A stretch of DNA of 64,000 nucleotides from positions 489,402 to 553,401 of the forward strand of contig NZ_BHXQ01000001.1 of assembly GCF_003990915.1 (NCBI RefSeq), written 5' to 3'. Below the pieces are notes generated by a model. It saw nothing but the letters and a program-made list of their open reading frames with translations. It was not told the origin of the DNA and made no database searches. This document shows, piece by piece, positions 45,290-53,857 of the stretch (positions are counted from its first letter, which is position 1; every line of letters begins with the position of its first letter). The translations under genes and the position numbers were made by a program. This DNA is from Chryseotalea sanaruensis. GTDB lineage: Bacteria > Bacteroidota > Bacteroidia > Cytophagales > Cyclobacteriaceae.

Positions 45290-46154
45290 TTGCGCGTACT
45301 AATTTTCGTTTTAAAATACCGTGGGTAGGTGAGAAGACAAAGGCTAATGCAAAGAGCAAACCACACATTGTGGCTATAGCCGCTGCAATGGAACCGTCCA
45401 TCCAAACCGCCAAGTAATATCCTGAGGCCGATGCCACAACGCCAACACCACTGGAAATTAGCAGCATACGTTTAAAATTATCGGTAAGTAAGTAGGCTGT
45501 CGCGGGTGGTACAATCAGCAAGGCCACCACTAAAATTGCTCCGACAGATTCGAAAGAAGCAACTGTTGTGGCAGACACCATACCCATAAGTAAGTAATGC
45601 CAAAAAGCGGTTGAGAAACCTAAGGCAGTGGCATAACCCGGATCGAAAGAAGTCACCAATAATTCTTTGTAGAAAAAGTATATCACCAATAAAATACTGA
45701 TAAGCACGCAACTCATGACTACAATAGCTTTAGGAGCTAATAAATAACCACCCTCAAGTATAATCATGTCAAGTGGCGTGTAGGCAATCTCTCCATACAA
45801 AACGCAATCCTGGTCTAAGTCAACCTTCCCAGCAAAAAGTGAGATTAACACTACACCAATAGCAAAGAGCCAGGTAAATGTTACACCAATGGCAGCATCA
45901 CTTTGCAGTTTTGCTTTTTTGTGAAAGAACTCGATTAGAAAGGTAGTAATCAAGCCAAGCAGACCTGCACCAATTACCATCGTTAATGAATCCCTTGACC
46001 CTGAAAATAGAAAAGCCAATACGATTCCAGGTAACACAGCATGCGAGATTGCATCGCCCACCAAAGCCATTCTTCTTAAGATAAGAAAGCAGCCTAACAG
46101 CGCACATGAAATGGCTACTAAAGAACCTGTAAGAATAATCCAAAAGTCGTTCAT
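45282..46154 (-). CDS. Metal-ion ABC transporter permease (ABC-3 family)
   Basis: 290 residues, almost entirely hydrophobic, with about eight or nine membrane helices. Family features are SCALLGCFLILRRMALVGDAISHAVLPGIVLAFL near the N-terminus (the conserved D-SHAVLPG metal-path motif), a later GALLVV-like ESVGAILVVALLIVPPATAYLL, and SGYYLAVWMDGSIAAAIA. It forms part of the inner-membrane pore of a Mn/Zn/Fe-type importer. It is the last gene of the operon and starts one base after the stop of the first permease. The two permeases probably form a heterodimer. Confidence 0.92.
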   Translation of the reverse strand: MNDFWIILTGSLVAISCALLGCFLILRRMALVGDAISHAVLPGIVLAFLFSGSRDSLTMVIGAGLLGLITTFLIEFFHKKAKLQSDAAIGVTFTWLFAIGVVLISLFAGKVDLDQDCVLYGEIAYTPLDMIILEGGYLLAPKAIVVMSCVLISILLVIYFFYKELLVTSFDPGYATALGFSTAFWHYLLMGMVSATTVASFESVGAILVVALLIVPPATAYLLTDNFKRMLLISSGVGVVASASGYYLAVWMDGSIAAAIATMCGLLFALAFVFSPTHGILKRKLVRAIN

Positions 46155-46155
46155 G

Positions 46156-47442
46156 TCAGTAAGGAATTTTTGTTTTATGAGGATCTACAACCGGGTAATT
46201 CAAAATCTGTTCTAAATCTGCTTCAAGCTCAGGTGTAAGAAAGTGTTCGATGGTATCTGCATCTTCATGCACATGATCAGGTGCAATGTGTACGTGTGTT
46301 GTTAAATATAATTCCCATAGCCTGTGAATTTTTACAATTCGTTGTGCCCTGGTTTTACCCTCTTGAGTTAATACACAAAGCTTACCTATTTTTTCAAGGT
46401 AGCCCTGGCTACATAATCGTTGAATCGATCTGTGCAATCCCTTTTTATCAAAACTACGCTTGCGAATAATTTCATCTGCATAACGTTGCACGAAAAAGTT
46501 TTTACTACTTTCTCCCAATTGATACAAAACTTTTAAAACGTTTTCATCTTGTATGGTTCTGCGGAACCTTCTTTGTTTAAAATAACGATTCAGTATTCCT
46601 TTTTTGGGCGCTATCATAAACGAAAGCAGTGCAAGGGTAGAAACAACAATGACGATCCACGGGCCTGTAGGCATAGACGGTGCAGTGTAAGAGATGTATG
46701 CTCCTGCCAGCCCACTAAACGCACCCACCAGTGCTGCAATTATAAACATAATGCGTATTGAGTTGGTCCAGAAGCGCGCAACCGCAGCAGGGGTAATTAA
46801 CACTGCAGCCATCAACACTACACCTACGGCTTGTATGCCTACTACGACTGCCAAAACAATCATGGAAGTCAAGAGTAGCTCTAGTCTTTTTACCGGTAAG
46901 CCCAATGCCACAGCATAATTGCGATCAAATACCAGAAGTTTAAACTCTTTGAAAAATAAAAGCGTAAAAGTTATTAGCAGAATGGAGACAATCGAAAATG
47001 TAATTAAATCTGCACCCACTAAAGATGCAGCTTTACCAAAAATGAAATGATCTAAGCCAGATTGATTTGCATTACCACTTTTTTGAATATAGGTTAAGAG
47101 CAAAATACCGAAACCAAAAAACACGGACAGAATTAATCCAATGGCAGTGTCTTCTTTAATCCGACTTTTTGCAATTATATATTGAATGGCATAAAGCGAT
47201 AGCCATCCCGTTATAAAGGCTCCAGCAATCAAGTAAAGTGGATTCTTGGTGCCACTTAATAAAAAACCTAGACAGATGCCCGGCAATACGGCATGCGCAA
47301 TGGCATCACCAATTAATGATTTCTTATTCAGAAAAGTAAAAGAACCAACCAACGCAGAACTTGCCGTTATTAATACAGCTCCTGCCGTAACGTAACGCAC
47401 ATTAGGATCTGAAAAGGAAAAGAAGTCAGTGAAGTTACTCAT
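46156..47442 (-). CDS. Metal-ion ABC transporter permease fused to a DtxR/MntR-like C-terminal domain
   Basis: 428 residues. About residues 1-290 are an ABC-3 permease (NKKSLIGDAIAHAVLPGICLGFLLSG; about nine helices). The remaining 135 residues are soluble. A winged helix (VLKVLYQLGESSKNFFVQ, GLHRSIQRLCSQGYLEKIGKLCVLTQEGKTRA) is followed by HRLWELYLTTHVHIAPDHVHEDADTIEHFLTPELEADLEQIL and YPVVDPHKTKIPY. This tail closely parallels the metal-sensing domain of the DtxR/MntR regulator in the same operon (HRLWETFLVEKLG, VHDVAEQLEHI, YPTADPHGHPIP). A cytoplasmic metal-sensing or inhibitory module is inferred. ATGA overlap with the ATPase gene. Confidence 0.88.
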   Translation of the reverse strand: MSNFTDFFSFSDPNVRYVTAGAVLITASSALVGSFTFLNKKSLIGDAIAHAVLPGICLGFLLSGTKNPLYLIAGAFITGWLSLYAIQYIIAKSRIKEDTAIGLILSVFFGFGILLLTYIQKSGNANQSGLDHFIFGKAASLVGADLITFSIVSILLITFTLLFFKEFKLLVFDRNYAVALGLPVKRLELLLTSMIVLAVVVGIQAVGVVLMAAVLITPAAVARFWTNSIRIMFIIAALVGAFSGLAGAYISYTAPSMPTGPWIVIVVSTLALLSFMIAPKKGILNRYFKQRRFRRTIQDENVLKVLYQLGESSKNFFVQRYADEIIRKRSFDKKGLHRSIQRLCSQGYLEKIGKLCVLTQEGKTRAQRIVKIHRLWELYLTTHVHIAPDHVHEDADTIEHFLTPELEADLEQILNYPVVDPHKTKIPY

Positions 47443-48239
47443 AATACTTTCTCCTCGCGGTTTGGAAAATTCTCTCTGCGAATTAAATCGCCCACATCCG
47501 ATAGTAGTGTAAGTTTACCACCATATGTTTCCTGAAGTTTATCCTGCGTAAAGGTGCTTGTTGTTGGTCCGTTTGCAACCAATCTTGTGTTTAACAGAAT
47601 CACCCAATCAAAGTAACTGCTTACTGATTGTAAATCGTGATGCACCACAATAACAGTTTTATTAGCTGCTGTCATTGTGCGTAATAAATTGATGATGGCT
47701 TTTTCTGTTGCGGCATCCACACCTGCAAAAGGTTCATCCATAAAATAGATATCTGCCTGTTGTGCCAATGCACGAGCAAGAAAAGTTCTTTGCTGTTGTC
47801 CACCCGATAGTTGGGCTATCTGTCGGTTAGCAAAAGATTCCATACCTACTTTTCTAAGGCAATCCATGGCTACATCTAAATCTGCTTTACGAGGTCGCTT
47901 GAGTAAACCAAGTTTACCATAACGTCCCATCATAACCACATCCAGCACCGATACCGGAAAATCCCAATCCACTGATTCACGTTGTGGCACATAAGATATG
48001 CGATGTCTCACATCATCAATCTTCTCATCAAATATTTTACAATAACCACTGCTAAGTGGCAGCAAGCCCATAACCGATTTGATCAAGGTAGATTTACCGG
48101 CACCATTCGGACCAATAATACCAACTAGTTTTCCCTGGGGTATTTCAAGGTCGATATTCCACAATACAGGCTTGCGATCGAAAGCAACAGTAAGGTCGTG
48201 TACTTCAAGTGCTGATACCGCACTAATATTCTTATTCAT
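47439..48239 (-). CDS. Metal-ion ABC transporter ATP-binding protein
   Basis: The ATG at 48239 (MNKNISAVSALEV) is chosen over a GTG five codons upstream that overlaps the binding-protein gene; the product has 266 residues. Walker A is GPNGAGKSTL, the Q-loop YVPQRESVDWDFP, the signature LSGGQQQRTFLARAL, Walker B DIYFMDEPFAGVD, and the switch His is in VVHHDL. The SVDWDFP stretch is typical of Mn/Zn importer ATPases. It powers import through the two permeases. It overlaps the first permease gene by 4 bases. Confidence 0.94.
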   Translation of the reverse strand: MNKNISAVSALEVHDLTVAFDRKPVLWNIDLEIPQGKLVGIIGPNGAGKSTLIKSVMGLLPLSSGYCKIFDEKIDDVRHRISYVPQRESVDWDFPVSVLDVVMMGRYGKLGLLKRPRKADLDVAMDCLRKVGMESFANRQIAQLSGGQQQRTFLARALAQQADIYFMDEPFAGVDAATEKAIINLLRTMTAANKTVIVVHHDLQSVSSYFDWVILLNTRLVANGPTTSTFTQDKLQETYGGKLTLLSDVGDLIRRENFPNREEKVL

Positions 48240-48240
48240 A

Positions 48241-49185
48241 TTATTGGAGAGCACTCACAATGGTGCTCACATTTTTACTAACCATGCCAATGTAAGTTCC
48301 TTCAGGTGTGTTGGCTTCACCCATGGCGTCTGAGTATAGGCTTCCACCTATACTTACTTGCCAACCTTTATTCTGACAACCCTCAATTACTGCATTAATT
48401 GATTTTTCAGATACCGATGTTTCTACAAAAATTGCTTTGATCTTTCTGCTGATGATAAAGTCAACTAGTTCAGTTACATCCTTCAATCCAAACTCTGAAA
48501 CTGTTGAAATACCTTGTAAACCTCTAACTTCCATAGCATAAGCATCACCGAAATACCCAAAAGCATCGTGGGCAGTAATAAGCACCCGCTGTGTTGCGGG
48601 TATAGTTTGAATTTGCTGAGAAACTGCGTTGTCGAGCGAATCTAATTGTGTTAAGTAGCGTGCAGCATTTACTTTGTACACATGTTGTTTTGCAGAGTCT
48701 ACTGTACTTAAATTTTTTTCAACTTCAACCACCGCATTTTTCCAAAGCTTTACATCAAACCAAATGTGTGGGTCATGTATGCCCTCCGTTATTAATCTGA
48801 GCTCATTTTCCTGAATAGCTTGGGTTACGGGAATTACCGTTTTTGTTCTGCCCAATTTCTCCAGTACTTCTGCCATTTTTCCTTCGAGATGTAGCCCGTT
48901 ATAAAAAATAACATCTGCATCTGTTAATTTTTGTAGATCACCCTGTGTGGCTTTATAAAGATGAGGATCAACACCAGCGCCCATCAGTGAAATAACGTCA
49001 GCGCCATCGCCAGTTACATTCTTGACTGCATCAGCAATCATCCCGGTAGTCGTTACAATCATTAAGCGTTCACGCAGCTCACCTTTTTGCTTTGGCTTAC
49101 AAGCTATTACCAGCGTAAACACCAGAAAAAATGGAAGTGTTGCATTTAAGAATTTGAAATTTGAAATTTGAAATTTATATAACAT
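48241..49185 (-). CDS. Metal-binding lipoprotein of the ABC importer (TroA/ZnuA-like)
   Basis: 314 residues. The N-terminus is a lipoprotein signal ending FLVFTLVIACKPK, with the lipobox Cys. Candidate metal ligands are the His of GAGVDPHLYKATQGD, the His of HDPHIWFDVKLW, the region ITAHDAFGYFGD, and an Asp in LYSDAMGEANTPEGTY. GLQGISTVSEFG is typical of the Mn/Fe/Zn binding proteins of cluster 9. The metal cannot be decided by eye. The first residues after Met (LYKFQISNFKF) are encoded by the ATTTGAA repeat. The start lies 3 bases from the regulator stop, so the operon is tight. Confidence 0.9.
   Translation of the reverse strand: MLYKFQISNFKFLNATLPFFLVFTLVIACKPKQKGELRERLMIVTTTGMIADAVKNVTGDGADVISLMGAGVDPHLYKATQGDLQKLTDADVIFYNGLHLEGKMAEVLEKLGRTKTVIPVTQAIQENELRLITEGIHDPHIWFDVKLWKNAVVEVEKNLSTVDSAKQHVYKVNAARYLTQLDSLDNAVSQQIQTIPATQRVLITAHDAFGYFGDAYAMEVRGLQGISTVSEFGLKDVTELVDFIISRKIKAIFVETSVSEKSINAVIEGCQNKGWQVSIGGSLYSDAMGEANTPEGTYIGMVSKNVSTIVSALQ
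49151..49178. repeat. ATTTGAA repeat inside the start of the metal-binding lipoprotein gene
   Basis: Three or more AATTTGA units lie in the first codons of the lipoprotein gene and encode its KFQISNFKF segment. The same unit is intergenic elsewhere in the window. It probably inserted or expanded at the gene boundary and was absorbed into the signal peptide. Confidence 0.6.
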
Positions 49186-49188
49186 AGT

Positions 49189-49845
49189 CTATTCTTTTAC
49201 TAAGATGTTTTCTGCAGCCTCACGTGAAATCAGCTGTGGCTTTTTATTTTGAATACTTACTTCAAGTGAACCATCAAACTCAATGCGTTCGCGCACCGTG
49301 ATGGACACACCAATAGATACTCCTATTTTACTGAGATATTGAAGAAAAGGAGAGGAGCCATTGCGCACAGCACAAACAACAAGGGGTTTATTGACAAGTG
49401 CTTCTTTTAGTACAATTTGCTTCTCTTGCTTAATTTTGCCATGTTTATCCGGAATAGGATGGCCATGTGGATCAGCAGTCGGGTAGTCTAGAAACGCATC
49501 AAGCTTTTCAATTAACAAGCTCGAGTTAATGTGTTCCAGTTGTTCGGCCACATCATGTACCTCATCCCAGGCAAATCCAAGTTTTTCTACTAAAAAGGTT
49601 TCCCATAAGCGGTGCTTGCGTACAATGGTCAATGCATGCGCTTTGCCTTTTTTAGTAACATTTACTCCATAATATTTCTCATAAGTGATAAACTCCTTCA
49701 ACGAAAGCTTTTTTATCATGTCAGTAACAGTGGCCGCTTTGGTAAGCAAAGAGGCGGCTATTTCGTTGGTGAGCACCGATTTATGCCCGCCTTCCGACAA
49801 GTGATAGATGGTTTTTAGATAGTTTTCTTCAGTGTAGCTAAGCAT
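49189..49845 (-). CDS. DtxR/MntR-family metal-dependent transcriptional regulator
   Basis: 218 residues. An N-terminal winged helix (LSYTEENYLKTIYHLSEGGHKSVLTNEIAASLLTKAATVTDMIKKL) is followed by the metal-binding and dimerisation domain (HRLWETFLVEKLGFAWDEVHDVAEQLEHINSSLLIEKLDAFL, YPTADPHGHPIP). A C-terminal SH3-like FeoA-type domain occupies about residues 145-218. Regulators of this family repress metal importers when Mn or Fe is bound. It is the first gene of the importer operon, and a palindrome TTTAGACTAATCTAAA lies 35 bases upstream of its ATG over the promoter, so it most likely represses its own operon. Confidence 0.92.
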   Translation of the reverse strand: MLSYTEENYLKTIYHLSEGGHKSVLTNEIAASLLTKAATVTDMIKKLSLKEFITYEKYYGVNVTKKGKAHALTIVRKHRLWETFLVEKLGFAWDEVHDVAEQLEHINSSLLIEKLDAFLDYPTADPHGHPIPDKHGKIKQEKQIVLKEALVNKPLVVCAVRNGSSPFLQYLSKIGVSIGVSITVRERIEFDGSLEVSIQNKKPQLISREAAENILVKE

Positions 49846-49867
49846 ATCTTTTAATATAAACGATATG

Positions 49868-49895
49868 CAAAAATAAAAGTTTAGACTAATCTAAA
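49868..49895 (-). promoter_or_regulatory. Promoter -7 element with DtxR/MntR-like operator
   Basis: On the minus strand the -7 element TATTTTTG (49868-49875) matches TAnnTTTG. Immediately upstream is the palindrome TTTAGACTAATCTAAA (49880-49895), with 6-bp perfect arms TTTAGA/TCTAAA. It has the general layout of DtxR/MntR-family boxes (TTAGGTTAGCCTAA type). It lies between the likely -33 and -7, so a bound repressor would block polymerase. Confidence 0.65.
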
Positions 49896-49902
49896 AAAAA
49901 TT

Positions 49903-51003
49903 TTAAAGAGAATCTATTATCTTAAAAAGCTGTTTTTCGGTGAATCTCCAGAAATGAGCATCGGGTAAGGACTTGCTAATCGGTAAACTGATGATTTTGG
50001 TCAGCACTTCTGTTATACTTTCATCACCATCAAGTACCCAGCCTAAACCGAATTCATCAACCATGTTGGCAATAGCTTGGTCATTCCAGGTGAGTATTGG
50101 TAAGTTCAACGAACTGTATTCATAAAACTTGGTGGGCATGCGACCGGCAGTATGTTTAGCAGGTGGATAATAAATGAAACCGATATCTGCCTGGTGTATA
50201 GCTTCAACGATGGCGCTATGCGAAACCTGAGTTTCATTGCCTTTCAATGAAATATAGTCCAAGCCAGTACAAGCAGCCTTAATCTGCAACTGCTCTTTTA
50301 CCGAAGGGGCAAAGCCACAAATAGTCAGGTTTACAGTTGAATCAATAGAATGGAGTGCTTTAACAAGTTCGATAACTTTATAAAGCCCTGTACTCTCAGC
50401 CAGGGTGCCTGTGAAAAGCCATTTGCTATAACCCTGCTTTTTTCCAGGAGTAGTCACAGGTTCGGCTACTGTATTGGGTATAATACTATAAGCTCTTTTA
50501 GTAAAACCAAGCTGTTCAACATAAACACTTTCTGCCAGGAAAAAATGATCTATGAAAGTTGCTGACAGATTTTCTTTTAGCCTTGTATAAAAAGCTATTG
50601 GAAAGCGAATGATGGCAGGAAATGCTGAAGTGTGTAATACATTCAGGTAGTAGTTCTCTTGTACATCGTAAATCAGTTTTACTGGTTTTAAGAGTTTGTA
50701 AATCAGCGCCACCATCAATAGCTCATGAGTACATATTATCAATATGGCTGGTTTAACGGTAAACCATTTACGTAACAAATGCCAGGGAATGATCAGGCGC
50801 TGTAAGCTCAGCCTTTTTTTTAAGCTGTGATCATGCAGCGTTATAGTGCTGTGCTGAGATACTTGTGTGGCAGAACTTCCGTAAACATACACATCATGAC
50901 CACGACCTGCCAATGAAGTAGCCATTTTACCGTACATGCGAGTTTCATCGACAGGTTTTAATACTGAAGCGATTACAATTTTCTTTTTTTTTCTTTCTTG
51001 CAT
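49903..51003 (-). CDS. Glycosyltransferase, GT-B fold (family 4-like)
   Basis: 366 residues starting MQERKKKKIVIASVLKPVDETRMYGKMATSLAGRGHDVYVYG, a GT4-type N-terminal Rossmann start. The C-terminal half has the donor-binding pattern KWLFTGTLAESTGLYKVIELV, LTICGFAPSVKEQL, and ADIGFIYYPPAKHTAGRMPTKFYEYSSLNLPIL, where the last Glu corresponds to the EX7E-like site. It likely adds a sugar to an envelope glycan or glycolipid. It is a single leftward gene, divergent from dapD with 27 bases between the starts. Confidence 0.85.
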   Translation of the reverse strand: MQERKKKKIVIASVLKPVDETRMYGKMATSLAGRGHDVYVYGSSATQVSQHSTITLHDHSLKKRLSLQRLIIPWHLLRKWFTVKPAILIICTHELLMVALIYKLLKPVKLIYDVQENYYLNVLHTSAFPAIIRFPIAFYTRLKENLSATFIDHFFLAESVYVEQLGFTKRAYSIIPNTVAEPVTTPGKKQGYSKWLFTGTLAESTGLYKVIELVKALHSIDSTVNLTICGFAPSVKEQLQIKAACTGLDYISLKGNETQVSHSAIVEAIHQADIGFIYYPPAKHTAGRMPTKFYEYSSLNLPILTWNDQAIANMVDEFGLGWVLDGDESITEVLTKIISLPISKSLPDAHFWRFTEKQLFKIIDSL

Positions 51004-51030
51004 GCTTAATTCAATCGAAAGATAAAAGAA

Positions 51031-51837
51031 ATGAGAGAACTAATAGAAAAGGCCTGGGAAGACAGAAGCATGTTGCAGGATGTAAGCGTACAAAAGACTA
51101 TCAGAGAAGTAATTGAGCAACTAGATAAGGGTGTTTTGCGTGTTGCTGAACCAGTAGACAATGAGTGGAAGGTGAATGACTGGGTAAAAAAAGCTGTGAT
51201 TTTATACTTTCCAATTCAAAAGATGGAAACCATTGAAGTAGGCCCGTTTGAATTCCATGATAAAATGGCGCTTAAGAAAAATTATGCTGCCCTGGGCGTA
51301 CGTGTAGTTCCTCATGCTGTAGCACGTTACGGAGCTTACCTTAGCAAAGGGGTAATTATGATGCCTTCTTATGTAAACATTGGCGCATATGTTGATGAAG
51401 GTACTATGGTAGACACATGGGCAACAGTAGGAAGTTGTGCACAGATTGGCAAAAATGTGCATTTGAGTGGTGGTGTTGGTATTGGTGGGGTATTAGAGCC
51501 GGTACAAGCCGCACCAGTAATTATTGAAGACAATGCATTTTTGGGTTCCCGCAGCATAGTTGTTGAAGGGGTGAGGGTTGGTAAAGAAGCTGTCTTGGGA
51601 GCAAATGTTGTACTTACAGCCAGTTCTAAAATCATAGACGTAACAGGATCATCTCCAGTGGAGTATAAGAGTTATGTTCCTGAGCGCTCGGTGGTTATCC
51701 CTGGGTCTTATACAAAGAAATTCCCCGCGGGAGACTTTCAGGTACCCTGTGCATTGATTATAGGCAAGCGTAAAGAAAGCACCGATAAGAAAACATCACT
51801 AAATGATGCTTTGCGTGAAAACAATGTTGCGGTTTAA
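51031..51837 (+). CDS. dapD: 2,3,4,5-tetrahydropyridine-2,6-dicarboxylate N-succinyltransferase
   Basis: 268 residues. An N-terminal helical domain (ELIEKAWEDRSMLQD) is followed by a left-handed beta-helix of hexapeptide repeats (GVIMMPSYVNIGAYVDEGTMVDTWATVGSCAQIGKNVHLSGG, GIGGVLEP, VIIEDNAFLGSRSIVVEGVRVGKEAVLGANVVL). The segment VRVVPHAVARYGAYL is diagnostic for DapD. It transfers succinyl from succinyl-CoA in the diaminopimelate pathway. It complements dapB at 17452 but is encoded far away. It has no obvious operon partner. Confidence 0.96.
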   Translation: MRELIEKAWEDRSMLQDVSVQKTIREVIEQLDKGVLRVAEPVDNEWKVNDWVKKAVILYFPIQKMETIEVGPFEFHDKMALKKNYAALGVRVVPHAVARYGAYLSKGVIMMPSYVNIGAYVDEGTMVDTWATVGSCAQIGKNVHLSGGVGIGGVLEPVQAAPVIIEDNAFLGSRSIVVEGVRVGKEAVLGANVVLTASSKIIDVTGSSPVEYKSYVPERSVVIPGSYTKKFPAGDFQVPCALIIGKRKESTDKKTSLNDALRENNVAV

Positions 51838-52025
51838 TCGCAACGTTGTTTTACCTTTTCACAGCTATTAAGCGGCAATTTCAAGCACTTGTCAGTTTTA
51901 CAGTGTTAAATCAAGTGGGAAGTTGTAAAATTATGTGTTTTCTTGATTTGGCATCTCTTTTGTAAAATGGTAAAGATCAGATCATCTACGCTTTGAACAG
52001 AATCCTTAATTTTACGCCCAGTTAT

Positions 52026-52841
52026 ATGTTTAAGATACGGATACTGTTACTTTATGCTATTCTTTTATTCGGTTTTACTACCGAAAAGGAAGAGATTTAT
52101 CCAACGGTAAAAAACGACAGTTTTAAAAGAGGCGAGTTTATTAAATATAAACTCACTTACGGAATTTTCAATGTAGGCCGGGGTCATGCTGTAATCAGCG
52201 ATAAATATTATAGTTTAAATGGGCGATCGTGTTTTAAACTGGATGCATATGGCACCACTGCCGGTATGCTGAGCTGGGTTACAAACGTAGATGATCATTG
52301 GGGAGCTTACATTGATACTATATCAATACTTCCTGAGGTTTCTTACCGGATTATAAGAGAGGGTAATTATAAGTTAGACGAGTACACCTACTTTGATCAT
52401 GAGAACAAAAGAGTAGCTGTAAAAGTAATTGATAAAAATACAGGTAAGTTTAAAGAACCAAAGGAGTATGAAACCACCCTACATACCCGCGATATGGTGG
52501 CAGGTTTTCTTTACATGCGTACACTCGATTTTACTAATATGCAGAAAGGTGATACCGTTGTGATAAAAGGGTTCTTTGAAGATACCTTTTACAAACAAGC
52601 TATTGTATATTATGGAAAGGATGTTGTAAAAATGAAATTTGGAAAAGTAAGGGCACTAAAGTTTAAGCCTGTAATGCCTGATAATAAATTATTTGATGGC
52701 GAAAATTCAATTACTGCCTGGTTCTCAGACGATAGAAATAGAATACCTCTAAAAATTGATGCTGAGATGTTTATAGGCTCTGCAGGAGTGGAGCTAACCG
52801 ATTACGGAAAACTGAAACATCCCCTGAATTTAGTTAAATGA
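52026..52841 (+). CDS. DUF3108 family exported protein
   Basis: The ATG at 52026 (MFKIRILLLYAILLFGF) is preferred to a TTG 11 codons upstream because a signal peptide starts there; the product has 271 residues. It shows FKRGEFIKYKLTYGIFNVGRGHAVISDKYYS, then KLDEYTYFDHENKRVAVKV and HTRDMVAGFLYMRTLDFTNMQKGDTVVI, the typical DUF3108 pattern. The structure resembles periplasmic lipid-carrier-like beta folds; function unknown. It overlaps the convergent response-regulator gene by 12 bases. Confidence 0.8.
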   Translation: MFKIRILLLYAILLFGFTTEKEEIYPTVKNDSFKRGEFIKYKLTYGIFNVGRGHAVISDKYYSLNGRSCFKLDAYGTTAGMLSWVTNVDDHWGAYIDTISILPEVSYRIIREGNYKLDEYTYFDHENKRVAVKVIDKNTGKFKEPKEYETTLHTRDMVAGFLYMRTLDFTNMQKGDTVVIKGFFEDTFYKQAIVYYGKDVVKMKFGKVRALKFKPVMPDNKLFDGENSITAWFSDDRNRIPLKIDAEMFIGSAGVELTDYGKLKHPLNLVK

Positions 52842-53240
52842 TTTTTCAATAAGCTCTTTAAAGCCTTCCCTTGATATAGGTTTTATAATATAGTCCTCAA
52901 CCGATTGATTGCTTTTTGCACGATTCATATCAACAGGATCTATAGATGAACTCACCATATAGATTTTAATTTTCTTAGTTAGCTTTCCCTTTAGATGCGC
53001 ATAGTCATTTAGGAACATCCAGCCATCTACATGGGGCATGTTAATATCCAACAATAGTATATCGGGCAATTTATTATCTTCTGCTGAGTGATCATTCAGA
53101 TATCGGAGAGCTTCTTCACCATTCGAAAATTGTAATACATTTGCTGAAGCATCGGCAGCTTTTAGTAAGCGTGATGCTGTTAACTGAAAAATGTAATCAT
53201 CATCAACTAAAGCAACAATTAGAGCGGGGGCTTCTACCAT
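52830..53240 (-). CDS. Single-domain response regulator
   Basis: 136 residues, a receiver domain only. The acidic pair is VDDDYIFQL, the phospho-acceptor Asp lies in ILLLDINMPHVDGW, the conserved Ser/Thr in IYMVSSSID, and the Lys in DYIIKPIS. There is no output domain, so it probably acts as a phospho-relay or by protein contact (CheY/Rcp1-like). No histidine kinase is adjacent. The start is an ATG after a T-rich spacer. Confidence 0.92.
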   Translation of the reverse strand: MVEAPALIVALVDDDYIFQLTASRLLKAADASANVLQFSNGEEALRYLNDHSAEDNKLPDILLLDINMPHVDGWMFLNDYAHLKGKLTKKIKIYMVSSSIDPVDMNRAKSNQSVEDYIIKPISREGFKELIEKSFN

Positions 53241-53421
53241 AGACTATCAAATTTAATAAAATCAATACGCTATGTATACCTTATTTTTTGGGTACTTTCA
53301 AAATAAAGAACATTTTAAAAGTAAACATTTATTGCCCAATTATTGCCCAATAGCGTTGGAGCACGATTTTGCACTTTGGCTGTAATTGCTTAAAATTAGC
53401 GTAAGAACAAACCTGAACACT

Positions 53422-53802
53422 ATGTTAAAAGAATTCAAAACCTTTGCCCTGCGGGGTAATGTTGTAGACTTGGCTGTTGGTGTTATTATCGGTGCTGCTT
53501 TTAGTACTATAGTTAACTCATTAATTGCCGATGTGCTCACACCTTTGTTATTAAAGCCGGCCCTGGATGCAGCGCAATTGAGTAAATTAGAAGACCTCAC
53601 TATTTTTGGTGCAGTTAAGTATGGCAAATTTATATCAGCCACTTTTAACTTTGTTATTGTAGCCTTTGTTTTGTTTTTAATTGTAAAGGGCATCAATGCC
53701 ACCAAGAAAAAAGAAGAGGCAAAACCTGCACCTATTGCTGAACTCCCTGCCGACATTATGTTGCTGACTGAAATTCGTGATCTGTTAAAGTTAAAGCAGT
53801 AA
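53422..53802 (+). CDS. mscL: Large-conductance mechanosensitive channel MscL
   Basis: The ATG at 53422 (MLKEFKTFALRGNVVDLAVGVIIG) is chosen over a TTG 12 codons upstream because it matches the conserved MscL N-terminus; the product has 126 residues. TM1 is DLAVGVIIGAAFSTIVNSLIADVLTPLL, TM2 is ATFNFVIVAFVLFLIVKGIN, and a charged C-terminal helix ends LPADIMLLTEIRDLLK. It opens under hypo-osmotic membrane tension. Stand-alone gene. Confidence 0.95.
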   Translation: MLKEFKTFALRGNVVDLAVGVIIGAAFSTIVNSLIADVLTPLLLKPALDAAQLSKLEDLTIFGAVKYGKFISATFNFVIVAFVLFLIVKGINATKKKEEAKPAPIAELPADIMLLTEIRDLLKLKQ

Positions 53803-53857
53803 TTACTTAATTAGTGGCAACATTAAACCTTCTTATCATTCCTGTTGTTGAAGTTTT

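Noticed and set aside
52830-52841. 12-base overlap of convergent DUF3108 and response-regulator genes as an antisense control device
   Set aside because: Short convergent overlaps are common in compact genomes and there is no further sign of regulation.
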